A DNA stretch of 64,000 nucleotides from Taibaiella chishuiensis (GCF_003014535.1 NZ_PYGD01000001.1:930001-994000), one strand, 5' to 3'. Shown: positions 43,916-53,675, counted from the first letter of the stretch. Numbers and translations are program-made. Notes: a model not told the origin generated them from the letters alone.

Positions 43916-44497
43916 ATGGATACCGTAATCATTCAATATAATGCCGGCAATACACGCTCGGTGTACAATGCCTTACAACGGCTGGGTGTGGAAGCACGCA
44001 TCAGCAGCGACGAAGCCGATATCAGGGCTGCCGGCCGGGTTATCTTTCCCGGGGTAGGCGCTGCGGGGCCGGCTATGGCCTTTCTCCGGGCAGCGGGTTT
44101 GGACAAACTGTTGCCCAGCCTGGAACAGCCCGTACTGGGCATATGCCTGGGCATGCAGCTGATGTGCCGCTACTCCGAAGAAGGGGATACCAACTGCCTG
44201 GGTATTTTCGACCAGGATGTGTTGCACTTCGGAACCGGGGCCAAGGTGCCGCATACCGGCTGGAATACGCTGCAGCACCTGTCTTCACCCCTGTTTAAGG
44301 GCGTAGATGAAAACAGTTATGTTTATTATGTACATAGTTATTATGTGCCACAGGGCAAAACTACAACGGCGTCTACGGACTACATGCTGCCTTATAGCGC
44401 CGCCTTGCAAAAAGATAACTTTTATGCCCTGCAGTTCCATCCCGAAAAATCGGGACCTGCCGGCGCCCGTATACTCCAAAATTTCATGAGCTTATGA
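43916..44497 (+). CDS. hisH: Imidazole glycerol phosphate synthase, glutaminase subunit
   Basis: 193 residues. It is a class I glutamine amidotransferase that passes ammonia to HisF. IFPGVGAAGPAM, the nucleophile elbow GICLGMQLMC, and the His-Glu pair in LQFHPEKSGPAG complete the triad. Its stop overlaps the start of hisA by four bases. Confidence 0.95.
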   Translation: MDTVIIQYNAGNTRSVYNALQRLGVEARISSDEADIRAAGRVIFPGVGAAGPAMAFLRAAGLDKLLPSLEQPVLGICLGMQLMCRYSEEGDTNCLGIFDQDVLHFGTGAKVPHTGWNTLQHLSSPLFKGVDENSYVYYVHSYYVPQGKTTTASTDYMLPYSAALQKDNFYALQFHPEKSGPAGARILQNFMSL

Positions 44498-45237
44498 TAA
44501 CGATTATACCCGCCATAGACCTTATAGAAGGCCGGTGTGTACGACTCTCCCAGGGCGACTTTAACCGCCAGACCGCCTATGGCGGCGATCCGCTGGAAAT
44601 GGCAAAACGGTTTGAAGATGCCGGTCTGAAAAGGCTGCACCTCGTCGACCTGGACGGCGCCCGTACCGGGCAGGTTGTTAACCTGGGCGTACTGGAACGT
44701 ATTGCCGCCGGCACCGGTTTGCAGATCGACTTTAGCGGGGGCATTAAAGGTGTGGCCGATGTAAAAGAGGTACTGGACGCCGGCGCCGCCTGGGTAAGCG
44801 TGGGCAGTATGGCGGTTAAGAACCCGGCGGTGTTCAAAGCCTGCCTGGCAACCTTTGGCCCCGGCCGTATGATACTGGGCGCCGATGTAAAGGAAGAAGG
44901 CCGCGTAGCCGTAAACGGCTGGCTGGAGCAAACGGAAACTTCGGTATACGATGTGATCCAACAGTATTATGACCTGGGCTTACAACAGGTGTTCTGCACC
45001 GATATAACACGCGACGGTATGCTGCAAGGCCCTTCTGTAGCGCTTTACCGCGATATGGTAGACCGTTACCCGGGCCTGGATATTATTGCGAGCGGCGGTG
45101 TAACCAGCCTAGAAGATGTGACCGCCCTGGATGCCGCCGGCTGTAAAGGCGTTATTATCGGCAAAGCCATTTACGAAGGAAAAATCGGCCTGGATCAGCT
45201 CGCCCTGTATAACCCGCAAAACAAGGAGGCGTTATGA
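44494..45237 (+). CDS. hisA: Phosphoribosyl-formimino-AICAR-phosphate isomerase
   Basis: 247 residues, a TIM barrel with the half-barrel duplication of this family. IIPAIDLIEGRCVRLSQGDF near the N-terminus holds the first catalytic Asp; LHLVDLDGAR, DFSGGIKG, VFCTDITRDGM (second Asp region) and IIASGGVTSLED carry the two phosphate-binding sites. It performs the Amadori rearrangement. The start and stop each overlap their neighbours by four bases. Confidence 0.95.
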   Translation: MITIIPAIDLIEGRCVRLSQGDFNRQTAYGGDPLEMAKRFEDAGLKRLHLVDLDGARTGQVVNLGVLERIAAGTGLQIDFSGGIKGVADVKEVLDAGAAWVSVGSMAVKNPAVFKACLATFGPGRMILGADVKEEGRVAVNGWLEQTETSVYDVIQQYYDLGLQQVFCTDITRDGMLQGPSVALYRDMVDRYPGLDIIASGGVTSLEDVTALDAAGCKGVIIGKAIYEGKIGLDQLALYNPQNKEAL

Positions 45238-45992
45238 CCCTGGCTAAAAGGATTATTCCCTGTCTCGATATTAAAGATGGGAAAACGGTAAAAGGCGTAC
45301 AGTTTGAGGGCCTGCGCGATATGGGTGATCCGGTGGCGCTGGCTGCTTATTATGCGGAGCAGGGCGCCGATGAACTGGTACTGCTCGATATTACGGCCAC
45401 CCACGAAAAACGCAAAACCCTGGCCAGCCTGGTTGCCCGTGTGGCCCTGGCGATCGATATCCCCTTTACGGTAGGGGGCGGCATCAGCAGCCCGGACGAT
45501 GTGCGGCGCCTGCTCGAAGCCGGGGCTGATAAGATATCGCTGAACTCGGCTGCACTACGTGATCCAGACCTGGTAGGAGCGGCAGCCCTGGCCTTTGGCA
45601 GCCAGTGCGTAGTACTTGCCGTGGATACTAAAATGGAAGCGGGCGACTGGTACGTATATAGTAATGGCGGGCGGGAAGCTACCGGCCGGCTTACCCGCGA
45701 CTGGGTGCGAGAGGCCGTGGCACGTGGTGCAGGGGAGATCCTGCTTACGGCCATTAATCGAGATGGCACCCGCAGCGGCTTTGCACTGGACCATACACGG
45801 CATATAGCGGAGGCCGTAACCGTGCCGGTAATTGCCAGCGGTGGTGCGGGCAATAAAGAGCATTTTCTCGAAGTGTTTACGGAAGGTGCGGCAGATGCGG
45901 CATTGGCGGCCGGCATTTTCCACGAAAAGATACTGGCCCTGCCGGAACTGAAACAATATTTAAAAACCAGCGGCATTGCCGTCAGAACATAA
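45234..45992 (+). CDS. hisF: Imidazole glycerol phosphate synthase, cyclase subunit
   Basis: 252 residues, a TIM barrel paralogous to HisA. IIPCLDIKDGKTVKGVQF (catalytic Asp), ELVLLDITAT, FTVGGGISSPDDV, CVVLAVDTK, EILLTAINRDGT (second catalytic Asp) and VIASGGAGNKEHF are present. With HisH it closes the imidazole ring and releases AICAR. hisIE starts 7 bases after its stop. Confidence 0.96.
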   Translation: MTLAKRIIPCLDIKDGKTVKGVQFEGLRDMGDPVALAAYYAEQGADELVLLDITATHEKRKTLASLVARVALAIDIPFTVGGGISSPDDVRRLLEAGADKISLNSAALRDPDLVGAAALAFGSQCVVLAVDTKMEAGDWYVYSNGGREATGRLTRDWVREAVARGAGEILLTAINRDGTRSGFALDHTRHIAEAVTVPVIASGGAGNKEHFLEVFTEGAADAALAAGIFHEKILALPELKQYLKTSGIAVRT

Positions 45993-45999
45993 TCTGCAG

Positions 46000-46614
46000 A
46001 TGATACAACCTGATTTTGATAAATACCCCGACGGCCTGGTGCCTGCCATCGTGCAGGATGCCGGCACGCGCGAAGTGCTGATGCTGGGTTATATGAACGA
46101 AGCCGCATTGCGGGCTACGGAAGCGGGCCCCTATGTTACCTTTTACAGCCGGTCGCGGCAGGAGCTGTGGACCAAAGGAGCTACCTCGGGTCATTACCTG
46201 CACCGGCAGGCGTTGCTGCTGGATTGCGACAGCGATTGTATACTCGTAATGGCGCTGCCCGAAGGCCCCGTTTGCCACACCGGCGCGGCTACCTGCTTTG
46301 GAGCCGCCAATACGCCGGCTTCCTTCCTGCCCGCGCTGGAAGCGGTTATCAGCGACCGTATCGCCAACCCCGAAGCTAATTCGTATGTAGCGGGACTGTA
46401 TCGTAAAGGCATCAATAAAATAGCCCAGAAAGTGGGCGAAGAGGCCGTGGAGCTGGTTATCGAGGCCAAAGACCAGGACGAAGCGCTTTTTAAAGGTGAG
46501 GCTGCCGACTTGCTGTTTCACTACCTGATCCTGCTGCAGGCCAAAGGACTGCGGCTACAGGATATAGAACAGGTGCTGGAAGCACGGCACCGTAAGCCTG
46601 CCGTTACAGGATAA
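46000..46614 (+). CDS. hisIE: Bifunctional phosphoribosyl-AMP cyclohydrolase / phosphoribosyl-ATP pyrophosphatase
   Basis: 204 residues from the ATG at 46000; an in-frame TTG at 45976 overlaps hisF and is less likely. The HisI half has VLMLGYMNEAAL, ELWTKGATSGHYL and the metal site DCDSDC. The HisE half (~115-204) has YRKGINKIAQKVGEEAVELVIEA and EAADLLFHYLILL. It performs the second and third steps of the pathway. Its last 11 bases overlap the 3' end of the convergent epimerase gene, and no terminator is visible between them. Confidence 0.95.
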   Translation: MIQPDFDKYPDGLVPAIVQDAGTREVLMLGYMNEAALRATEAGPYVTFYSRSRQELWTKGATSGHYLHRQALLLDCDSDCILVMALPEGPVCHTGAATCFGAANTPASFLPALEAVISDRIANPEANSYVAGLYRKGINKIAQKVGEEAVELVIEAKDQDEALFKGEAADLLFHYLILLQAKGLRLQDIEQVLEARHRKPAVTG

Positions 46615-47614
46615 CCCCCGAACCGGTACGTTGCGGCAGGATCATTTTACCTGCATCGTAGATAAGGCCCTGGCCGGTGTTTTCCTTTAATAACAGCGGA
46701 CCGTCGATGTCGGCATAATCGGCCAGGGGCAGCAGGTGTGCAAGGGTGGTAGCGCCTGTTATGCTTTCGCACATGCCGCCGAGCATCACTTTTTTGCCGG
46801 CTTCTTTAATTTTCCGGATCATACGCAGGGCGGGTGTAATACCCCCGCATTTGGATAATTTGATATTGATCCCGTCGTACAGCGCCAGGCAGGCATCCAG
46901 GTCCTTTTCTTCCCGGCAGGCCTCGTCGGCGATCAGGGGTATGGTGGTCAGTTCCCGTAAGGCTTTCAGGCCTTCCGTATCTTCGCGGTGCAGGGGTTGC
47001 TCTATCAGTTCTATTTGCCAGGCTTCCAGGTAAGGCAGGATCACCCGGGCCTGTTCGAGGGTCCAGCCCTCGTTGGCATCTATGCGTATAATGCTGTCGG
47101 TGGCCTTACGCAGGGCCTCGAGCGCAGGCAGATCGTTTTCGCTGCCCACTTTCAGTTTATAAATGGGCCAGGGTCTGGCTTTTACTCTTTCTGCAATTTC
47201 TTCGGGACTATTGAGCCCGATGGTATAATCGGTAAGTGGTGTCGGACCCCATTGCAGGCCCAACATAGCAAACAGCGGACGGCGGTTGAGCTGGGCCCAA
47301 AGGTCCCAGCCGGCCATATCCAGGGCCGATATCAGGAAGTTGTGGCCGGGCAGCAGGTGGTGCAGGAAGTGCCAGAACCGCTCCGGTGAGCTCAGGGCGT
47401 ACCGTTCGGTAACCTGGCGATTTTTTTCCAGCAGCACAATCATATCCTCCACGTTCACGTTATAGTACCCGATCGCGGTGGTCTCCCCGTGGCCGCGCAA
47501 TCTTCCCAGCCCGAGAGATACTAGAAGACCGGGTTGATGCGTTTTAAGGCCTTTGGAAATGGCGAAAGGGTACTCGAATGCAAGGTCCTGGACCTGGTAA
47601 TTCAACTGTAGCAT
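46604..47614 (-). CDS. Dipeptide epimerase (enolase superfamily, L-Ala-D/L-Glu type)
   Basis: 336 residues. The muconate-lactonizing subgroup motifs are IYKLKVG (catalytic Lys of KxK), IIRIDANEGW, ELIEQPL, LIADEAC (metal ligands Asp, Glu, Asp), NIKLSKCGGI (second catalytic Lys) and ADIDGPLLL (DxD specificity motif of dipeptide epimerases). The likely reaction is epimerisation of L-Ala-L/D-Glu from peptidoglycan recycling, though related members use other dipeptides. It converges on hisIE with an 11-base overlap, so transcripts of the two could interfere. Confidence 0.87.
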   Translation of the reverse strand: MLQLNYQVQDLAFEYPFAISKGLKTHQPGLLVSLGLGRLRGHGETTAIGYYNVNVEDMIVLLEKNRQVTERYALSSPERFWHFLHHLLPGHNFLISALDMAGWDLWAQLNRRPLFAMLGLQWGPTPLTDYTIGLNSPEEIAERVKARPWPIYKLKVGSENDLPALEALRKATDSIIRIDANEGWTLEQARVILPYLEAWQIELIEQPLHREDTEGLKALRELTTIPLIADEACREEKDLDACLALYDGINIKLSKCGGITPALRMIRKIKEAGKKVMLGGMCESITGATTLAHLLPLADYADIDGPLLLKENTGQGLIYDAGKMILPQRTGSGVIL

Positions 47615-47692
47615 AAAGCGAAATTAAACTACAAATCCCTTCGTACAGGAACTATCAACGAAAAAATTTATTTAAAAGCCCGCGCTTAGTAC

Positions 47693-47700
47693 TATCTTTG
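47693..47700 (+). promoter_or_regulatory. -7 element of the outer membrane barrel gene
   Basis: TATCTTTG fits TAnnTTTG, 22 bases before the ATG. Confidence 0.6.
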
Positions 47701-47722
47701 CGCCTCAATTCAGATTTCCTTT

Positions 47723-48430
47723 ATGAAGAAATTTATTGGCATGCTTATGCTGGCAGCGACGGTAACATCAGGTGTTATGGCACAGGAGACGGCAGAAACC
47801 AAGAAAAAAGTAGTGAAGCCATCCCGCGATTTCGTCATGATCCAGCTTACTTACGAGAACTGGAGCGGCACCCCGGATAACGTGAAGATCGGTGGTATTG
47901 GCCGTGGCTTCGGCGCTTTCCTGTGTTACGACTTCCCGATCTCGAAATCCAATTTCAGTTTCGCTGCGGGCATCGGTATCAATAACAGTAATATTTACTT
48001 CGATAACCAGTTGGCTATCCTGAACTCCAGTTCTTCCAGTATCAAATTCCAGAACGTGGATACGGCTGCCAACCAGGACTTGTATAAAAAGAGCAAGCTG
48101 AGCATGACTTATCTTGAAGCGCCGTTCGAACTGCGGTTTTTCGGCGATAAGGAAAACCGTAACCGTGGTTTTAAAGCGGCGATCGGTATGCACGTAGGCT
48201 TGCTGATCGGGGCGCATTCCAAAAATAAAAACACTGTAGCCGGCCCGGCCGTCGTAGAAAAAGTGAACAGCAAAAGGTATATGCAAACCTGGAAGTTCGC
48301 ACCTACAGCGCGTATCGGCTGGGGCAACTTCTCGGTATATGGTTCCTACAACCTCAGCCCGATGTTCAACAACGGCGAAGGTCCTGAAGTGTTCCCTTAC
48401 TCTGTGGGCATTACCATTACCGGTTTGTAA
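47723..48430 (+). CDS. Small outer-membrane beta-barrel protein
   Basis: 235 residues with the signal peptide MKKFIGMLMLAATVTSGVMA-Q. A ~15-residue Lys/Thr-rich linker is followed by alternating amphipathic strands, for example FVMIQLTYENW, FSFAAGIGINNSNIYF, MTYLEAPFELRFF and KFAPTARIGWGNFSVYGSYNL, ending in VGITITGL. This is the pattern of PorT/OmpW-like small barrels of Bacteroidota. Function is unknown; it may be structural or a small porin. It is a single-gene unit with its own promoter and a strong terminator. Confidence 0.8.
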   Translation: MKKFIGMLMLAATVTSGVMAQETAETKKKVVKPSRDFVMIQLTYENWSGTPDNVKIGGIGRGFGAFLCYDFPISKSNFSFAAGIGINNSNIYFDNQLAILNSSSSSIKFQNVDTAANQDLYKKSKLSMTYLEAPFELRFFGDKENRNRGFKAAIGMHVGLLIGAHSKNKNTVAGPAVVEKVNSKRYMQTWKFAPTARIGWGNFSVYGSYNLSPMFNNGEGPEVFPYSVGITITGL

Positions 48431-48445
48431 TACCGGGTTTATATA

Positions 48446-48488
48446 AAGACAAGAGGCCGCTACAATACGTAGCGGCCTCTTGTCTTTT
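48446..48488. terminator. Bidirectional terminator
   Basis: An 18-bp near-perfect stem centred at 48464-48468 with flanking A- and T-rich ends. It lies between two convergent genes. Confidence 0.88.
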
Positions 48489-48538
48489 ATCGTGATTATA
48501 AAAAAACGCTGTTATCTATCGGATGTGCTGCCCCGCTT

Positions 48539-49759
48539 TTAGTCCTTCCATTTCTTCAGGATCAGCGAGGAGTTCGTGCCGCCGAAACCAAAGGAATTAG
48601 ACAGGAAAATATCAAAATCGCGTTGCAGGGTCTCCGGTAATACGTGGATCTTGGCGGAGTGCTCATCTGGGTTTTCGAAATTGATATTCGGCGCCATAAA
48701 CCCGTGTTTCATCATCAGCAGGGAATAGACGATCTCGCTGGCGCCGGCCATCCAGCATTCGTGCCCGGTCATGGATTTGGTAGAGCTTACCGGTGTGGTA
48801 CCGCCGAATACTTCGAATATGGCCTCGGCCTCGCTGCTGTCGCCGGCTGCGGTAGAGGTAGCATGGGCATTTACGTATTCGATATCGCCGGCTGTCATAC
48901 TGGCGTCTTTCAGGGCGCGGTGTATCGAACGCACCTGGCCTTCCACGCTGGGATTGGAGATATGTTCGCCGTTGGAAGAGAAACCATAACCCATCACTTC
49001 GGCAATAATATCGGCGCCTCTTGCCTGTGCCGATTCGAGGCTTTCGAGGATAACGGTGGCAGCGCCGCCGCCCGGCACCAGGCCGTCGCGGTCGCGGTCG
49101 AAGGGCCGGGAAGCGCGGGTAGGCTCATCCTCGCGGGTAGAGAAGGTAGCCAGGGCATCGAAATTGGGCATCGAATAATCGTTGATCTCCTGCGCACCGC
49201 CACAGATTACCCGGTCCTGCATCCCGTTCTTAATAAACATATACCCCATACCGATCGCATGCGAACCGCTGGCGCAGGCCGCACTGATACTGAAGTTCAC
49301 GCCCCGCAGTTTGAAGATCGTGGCCAGGTTCATGGTTACGGTAGAATTCAGCACCTGGAATACCGAGCCGGAGCCGATCAGCATGGAATCCTTTTTCTCG
49401 CGTAATACGTCGATACCGTCTATTACGGGTTTGGCGCAACTGTCGTTGCCGTAAATGATCCCGGTTTCGTGTTTGTGGAAAAAGTCGATATCCATACCTG
49501 CCTGCTGCAGGGCCTCGATGGTGGCCATATAGGCAAACTCGGCCTGTTCGGGCATCATAATGCGCGAACGGCGGTCGAGCAGGGATTTTAAATTAGGACG
49601 GGCTACAAAACCGGTAAGGGCCGAGCGGTAGCCCAGCGCTTTACGCTCGGGGCGGTAAATAATACCGGAACGCCCCTCGAACAGGGATTTGGCCACTTCC
49701 TCCCTGTTGGTGCCCAGTGAGGAATAAATGCCGATCCCTGATATAACTACTCTATTCAT
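48539..49759 (-). CDS. Beta-ketoacyl-ACP synthase family protein (FabB/FabF-like)
   Basis: 406 residues, a thiolase-fold condensing enzyme. The catalytic Cys lies in ISAACASGSHAIG and the two histidines in VNAHATSTAAGDSSEA and SMTGHECWMAGA; the C-terminal NSFGFGGTNSSLIL loop is typical. It elongates acyl-ACP in fatty acid or secondary lipid (for example aryl polyene) synthesis. No acyl carrier protein, ketoreductase or pigment genes are adjacent, so it may be the housekeeping FabB-type enzyme rather than part of a pigment cluster. The TGHECW variant of the usual TGHxxGA motif is notable. Confidence 0.88.
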   Translation of the reverse strand: MNRVVISGIGIYSSLGTNREEVAKSLFEGRSGIIYRPERKALGYRSALTGFVARPNLKSLLDRRSRIMMPEQAEFAYMATIEALQQAGMDIDFFHKHETGIIYGNDSCAKPVIDGIDVLREKKDSMLIGSGSVFQVLNSTVTMNLATIFKLRGVNFSISAACASGSHAIGMGYMFIKNGMQDRVICGGAQEINDYSMPNFDALATFSTREDEPTRASRPFDRDRDGLVPGGGAATVILESLESAQARGADIIAEVMGYGFSSNGEHISNPSVEGQVRSIHRALKDASMTAGDIEYVNAHATSTAAGDSSEAEAIFEVFGGTTPVSSTKSMTGHECWMAGASEIVYSLLMMKHGFMAPNINFENPDEHSAKIHVLPETLQRDFDIFLSNSFGFGGTNSSLILKKWKD

Positions 49760-49814
49760 TACTTCCGCTTTTCTAAATGCAAACTGTAAAATTAATAATT
49801 CAAAACCGCCCGGG

Positions 49815-51065
49815 TTATTCGTACCGGAGGGCCTGTATCGGGTCGAGTTTGGCGGCCTTGGCTGCAGGGTAATACCCCGAAATAAGGCCGACCAGCGTAC
49901 AGAGCAATAGTCCGAGGCTGATCCACATCCAGGGGATGATGAAACCGCTCTTCAACAATACGGATACGATATTGCCGATCAGGATACCGGCCATGACACC
50001 GATAAGGCCGCCGGAAATGCTGATCAGTACCGACTCGGTAAGGAACTGGTTTTTAATGGAACTGTTTTTAGCGCCCAGCGCTTTATTGACGCCGATCTCG
50101 CGGGTGCGTTCGGCCACCGATACCAGCATGATATTCATAAGCCCGATGGCCGCGCCAAGCAGGGTGATAAAGCCGATAAACATAGCGGCTACCGATACCC
50201 CGTTAATGTTCTCCATAACCATAGCGGCCAGGTTGTCATTTTTATTGATGCTGAAATTCGGTTCCGCATTCAGGGGCACTCTCCGGATAATGCGGAACAG
50301 CCCCTCAGCCTCTTCACCGGCAATATTGATCATGGCTACATTCGGCACTTTTACGCTGATCACGAACGAGCGGTCGCCGCTGTATACGGCGCGGGCATTC
50401 TGCAGTGGTACGAATACGTTGTTGTCGACATTCGAGACCATACTGCTGCCCTTGCTTTCGGCTACGCCTACCACGCGGTATTTGATAAAACCTACGGTAA
50501 TGACCGCATTCAAGGCATTTTGTTCTTTGCCTTTAAACAGCTTTTTGGCAATGGCATTGCCCAGCAGGCATACATAACTGCCGTTTTCGATTTCGGTAAC
50601 GGAAAAATTGCGGCCGGCAATAAGATTGGTGCTGGAAATGGGCAGGTAGTTGTCGTCTACGCCCATGACGCTGATGTTCGGGTTGGTTTTTTCGTTGGCA
50701 AACTTTACGGTTGCTATGCCCGTGCCTACCATGGATATGCTTACGTCGGAGGGAAAGGTAAACCGTTCTTTAAAAGTAACGGCGTCTTTGTAACTGATGT
50801 TTTTCTGATCGACGGAGGAGATATTGATGCCGCCGCCTCTTTTGCTTTTCTTCAGGAGCTCGTTGGTAACCTGGAAGGTATTGGCGCCCATGCCGCTGAA
50901 GCTGGAATAGATACTCGCCTTCATGCCTTCGATAGCCGTAAGGATACCCACCAGGGCCATAATGCCCAGTGCGATAATACCTATGGTAATACCGGTACGG
51001 AGCTTATTGGTACGTACCGACCGGTAGGCAAGCTCCGTATTGAAAAGAAAACTGTTGTTAGCCAT
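49815..51065 (-). CDS. MacB/FtsX-type ABC transporter permease
   Basis: 416 residues. TM1 (~25-45: [19 protein letters not shown]) is followed by a large periplasmic MacB-type domain (~50-280) and three C-terminal helices of the FtsX domain ([28 protein letters not shown], then [17 protein letters not shown], then the last near 385). The cytoplasmic [21 protein letters not shown] coupling motif is typical of MacB. These permeases do mechanotransmission to export or efflux partners rather than classic transport. No ATPase gene is next to it; the partner must be elsewhere. The gene upstream encodes an OmpA-like lipoprotein. Confidence 0.9.
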   Translation of the reverse strand: MANNSFLFNTELAYRSVRTNKLRTGITIGIIALGIMALVGILTAIEGMKASIYSSFSGMGANTFQVTNELLKKSKRGGGINISSVDQKNISYKDAVTFKERFTFPSDVSISMVGTGIATVKFANEKTNPNISVMGVDDNYLPISSTNLIAGRNFSVTEIENGSYVCLLGNAIAKKLFKGKEQNALNAVITVGFIKYRVVGVAESKGSSMVSNVDNNVFVPLQNARAVYSGDRSFVISVKVPNVAMINIAGEEAEGLFRIIRRVPLNAEPNFSINKNDNLAAMVMENINGVSVAAMFIGFITLLGAAIGLMNIMLVSVAERTREIGVNKALGAKNSSIKNQFLTESVLISISGGLIGVMAGILIGNIVSVLLKSGFIIPWMWISLGLLLCTLVGLISGYYPAAKAAKLDPIQALRYE

Positions 51066-51133
51066 GGATAGGACAATGAGCTGGACCGGGGAATGAAGGC
51101 TTTGGAAAGCGCTCCCCAGGGAGCGCCGGGAAA

Positions 51134-51655
51134 TTAAGGGGTGTAGTTATACAAAATGATAAACTCAACCCGCCTGTTTTTCCGTTTACCTTCCTCGGTA
51201 TCATTGGTGGCAATAGGATTTTCTGAGGCATGTCCCCAGGTATGCATGCGCTCCATCACTACCTTATCCTGTTGTAACAGGCCACGGGCGCTGTCGGCGC
51301 GGTTACGCGACAGTTTCCGGTTCAGCTCTTCGGTACCGCTCTTGTCGGTATAACCGTTGATCAGGATACTGGTTTTATCATACTTGTTGAGGGCATCGGC
51401 AAAACGCTGCATCAGCGGGTAGGTGGCCTGGTTGATCTCCGAAGAGTTCAGGGCGAAAAGGAGATGTTCGGGGAACAAAACTTTGATGGTATCATTAAGC
51501 ATGGTTACCTCGGCTTCGTTCACTGCCTCTTTCAGCTCCTTGTAACTTTTTTGCATATAGGTATGCTGCTTGCGCGCAAGCCGTTTCTGTGGACTGCAGG
51601 CAGCAAACAGCAACAGGCCTACAACAGGGACCAGGATAAACAGGTTCTTTTTCAT
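51134..51655 (-). CDS. OmpA-family peptidoglycan-binding lipoprotein
   Basis: 173 residues. The lipoprotein signal [20 protein letters not shown] gives lipidated Cys20. A helical linker (~25-55) precedes the OmpA C-terminal domain (~60-170) with [50 protein letters not shown] (the D and R that bind diaminopimelate) and NRRVEFII. It tethers the outer membrane to peptidoglycan. It is 68 bases upstream of the ABC permease gene and may be co-transcribed with it. Confidence 0.9.
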   Translation of the reverse strand: MKKNLFILVPVVGLLLFAACSPQKRLARKQHTYMQKSYKELKEAVNEAEVTMLNDTIKVLFPEHLLFALNSSEINQATYPLMQRFADALNKYDKTSILINGYTDKSGTEELNRKLSRNRADSARGLLQQDKVVMERMHTWGHASENPIATNDTEEGKRKNRRVEFIILYNYTP

Positions 51656-51695
51656 AGTTTGGTCTGATTTCGGCAGCGAAATTAACTATTTTATC

Positions 51696-52388
51696 CTATT
51701 TCTGAAGTACCAGCTTAAAGCCTACCCCGTGCACGGTCTGTAACTCAACGCCTTCCACGTCGCGCAGGTATTTCCGGATCTTGGTCATGAAAACGTCCAT
51801 GCTCCGGCCCAGGAAGTAATCTTCTTTACCCCATACATTCAGCAGGATATCTTCCCTTTTTACCACGGTATTGGTATGCAGGCAAAGGTATTGCAGCAGG
51901 TCTGCCTCTTTCTGGGTCAGTTGCTGCTTATGGGCGCCGTCGATCAGCAGCAGGTTATTGTAGTCAAATTCCAGTTTGCCCAGTTCAAAACGTTCTACCC
52001 CTTCGTTGGCTTTTTTGCGCGTGCGTTTCAGGAATACCTCGATACGCAGCAGCAGTTCTTCCATATTGAAGGGTTTGGTAATGTAATCATCGCCACCAGC
52101 CTTGAATCCCGCAATACGGTCCTCGTCCATGGACTTTGCGGTAAGAAAAAGGATCGGGATCTTTTCGTTCTTTTTGCGGATCTGTGCCGCGAGCGCCATG
52201 CCGTCCTTTTTAGGCAGCATCACATCCAGCAGGCAGATGTCTACATTATGACGCATAAACTGTTGCCATCCGCTTTCACCGTCAGAACTGAAGATTACCT
52301 CATACCCGTTTTCTTCCAGGTTATCTTTAATTACGAATCCAAGGGAGCTATCATCTTCTACTAAAAGGATCTTAGCTTTAGGTTGCAT
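51696..52388 (-). CDS. OmpR-type response regulator (RprY-like)
   Basis: 230 residues. The receiver domain (1-~122) has acidic EDD at 11-13, the phospho-acceptor Asp in CLLDVMLPKKDG, and FLTAKS and DDYITKPF. The winged-helix DNA-binding domain (~135-230) has LTQKEADLLQYLCLHTNTVV and SMDVFMTKIRKYLRDVEGVELQTVHGVGFKL. Overall it resembles RprY of Bacteroides. It lies 10 bases downstream of its histidine kinase gene. The regulon cannot be inferred from this sequence. Confidence 0.92.
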   Translation of the reverse strand: MQPKAKILLVEDDSSLGFVIKDNLEENGYEVIFSSDGESGWQQFMRHNVDICLLDVMLPKKDGMALAAQIRKKNEKIPILFLTAKSMDEDRIAGFKAGGDDYITKPFNMEELLLRIEVFLKRTRKKANEGVERFELGKLEFDYNNLLLIDGAHKQQLTQKEADLLQYLCLHTNTVVKREDILLNVWGKEDYFLGRSMDVFMTKIRKYLRDVEGVELQTVHGVGFKLVLQK

Positions 52389-52398
52389 AGTATTGTTT

Positions 52399-53667
52399 TT
52401 AAATTTTTGGAAAAATTAAGGAAAAAATACTTCCTTTCCCAACTTTGCTGTTACAAATTGCCTCGCCGCCATGTGCCCTGGCGATGATGCGTACATAGTT
52501 CAGGCCAAGACCAAAACCTTTTACATCGTGGATGTTACCGGTGGGCACCCGGTAAAATCTCCGGAATAACATTTTCTGGTGGGTCTTATCGATACCGATA
52601 CCGTTATCCGATACTTCCACCCGTATCTCCTTATGGTTGTCGCGCAGGCGTATCGTTACTTCCGGGTGTTCTGCCGCATACTTGAGGGCATTGTCTACCA
52701 GGTTGCTGATCGCATTTTTAAGATGCAGCTTGTCGCCCGAGAACGAAACCGGGTGCTCCGGCATCTCCAGGTGGATCTTCGCTTCATCCTTCATCAGCCT
52801 GCTTTCGAAACTATTGCCTACATCGCGCAACAGGTCCTGCCATACAATCTTTTCTTTACGCAGCTGGATCTCGCCTTTCTCTGCATGGGCCATCTGCAAT
52901 ACCCGCTCTACCTGCAAGGCCAGCTGCGACGCCTCGTTGTCGATAATAGTGGCATAGTTGAGCAAACGTTGCGGCTTCTGCACGATATCGGGATTCTTAA
53001 GCACTTCGGCCGACAGCTGTATGGTCGCCAGCGGCGTCTTGAACTCGTGCGTCATGTTGTTCACAAAGTCTTTCTGCACCTCGCTCAGCCTTTTCTGTTT
53101 CAGGATCACGAATACTACGTAACCCAGGAACACCAGTACGCATAATAATACTAAAGACGATAAAATCCAGATGGATAACTGGGAAGTGAGGTATTTATTT
53201 CGATGCGGGAAGAAAACACCGAAGTAATAGTTTTCCCGGGTCAGCGGCGGGAAGTTCATGACCGGGTCGAAAGTCTCGTTGCTGCCGCTCATCTGCACAT
53301 AGTGATAACTCATTACCGTGTCGTGCATACAGTCGTACAGCCCGTATTCGAAATCGGTGATGATGCTGCGCTTTTCAAACTCTATCCGGAGAAAATGTTC
53401 CAGCACCACCGATTCTACGTGGTCGTTGATCTGGACGATGAAATAATCGGGGCTTACCTGGTCTACGACATTGAACACCAGCGGCTGCACCCGTTTCATC
53501 TCCCAGATCTTCATCGCCACATTACGGAGCGCGGTATTGACATTCAGGTTAAACTCTTTTTCTTCCAGTACGTAAGCCCTTTGTACCCAATAGGTCTGGG
53601 TAGCGATGATGCCGGCGCAGGAAAGAACGGCCAAAACAAAGATGAGCCGTATGGTTGCATTTTTCAT
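52399..53667 (-). CDS. Sensor histidine kinase (RprX-like)
   Basis: 422 residues. TM1 at ~8-26 and TM2 at ~165-190 flank a ~140-residue periplasmic sensor with no recognised domain. The HisKA motif is VNNMTHEFKTPLATIQLSAEVL (phospho-acceptor His). The ATPase domain has N box ISNLVDNALKYA, G1 VSDNGIGI, F box MLFRRFYR and G2 GFGLGLNYV. It phosphorylates the RprY-like regulator encoded 10 bases downstream. A full promoter lies just upstream. In Bacteroides RprXY affects envelope and antibiotic responses; the signal here is unknown. Confidence 0.92.
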   Translation of the reverse strand: MKNATIRLIFVLAVLSCAGIIATQTYWVQRAYVLEEKEFNLNVNTALRNVAMKIWEMKRVQPLVFNVVDQVSPDYFIVQINDHVESVVLEHFLRIEFEKRSIITDFEYGLYDCMHDTVMSYHYVQMSGSNETFDPVMNFPPLTRENYYFGVFFPHRNKYLTSQLSIWILSSLVLLCVLVFLGYVVFVILKQKRLSEVQKDFVNNMTHEFKTPLATIQLSAEVLKNPDIVQKPQRLLNYATIIDNEASQLALQVERVLQMAHAEKGEIQLRKEKIVWQDLLRDVGNSFESRLMKDEAKIHLEMPEHPVSFSGDKLHLKNAISNLVDNALKYAAEHPEVTIRLRDNHKEIRVEVSDNGIGIDKTHQKMLFRRFYRVPTGNIHDVKGFGLGLNYVRIIARAHGGEAICNSKVGKGSIFSLIFPKI

Positions 53668-53675
53668 TTACTATA

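Noticed and set aside
48539-49759. Flexirubin/aryl polyene biosynthetic cluster
   Set aside because: Only one ketoacyl synthase is present; no ACP, dehydratase, ketoreductase, aromatic starter enzyme or exporter flanks it.
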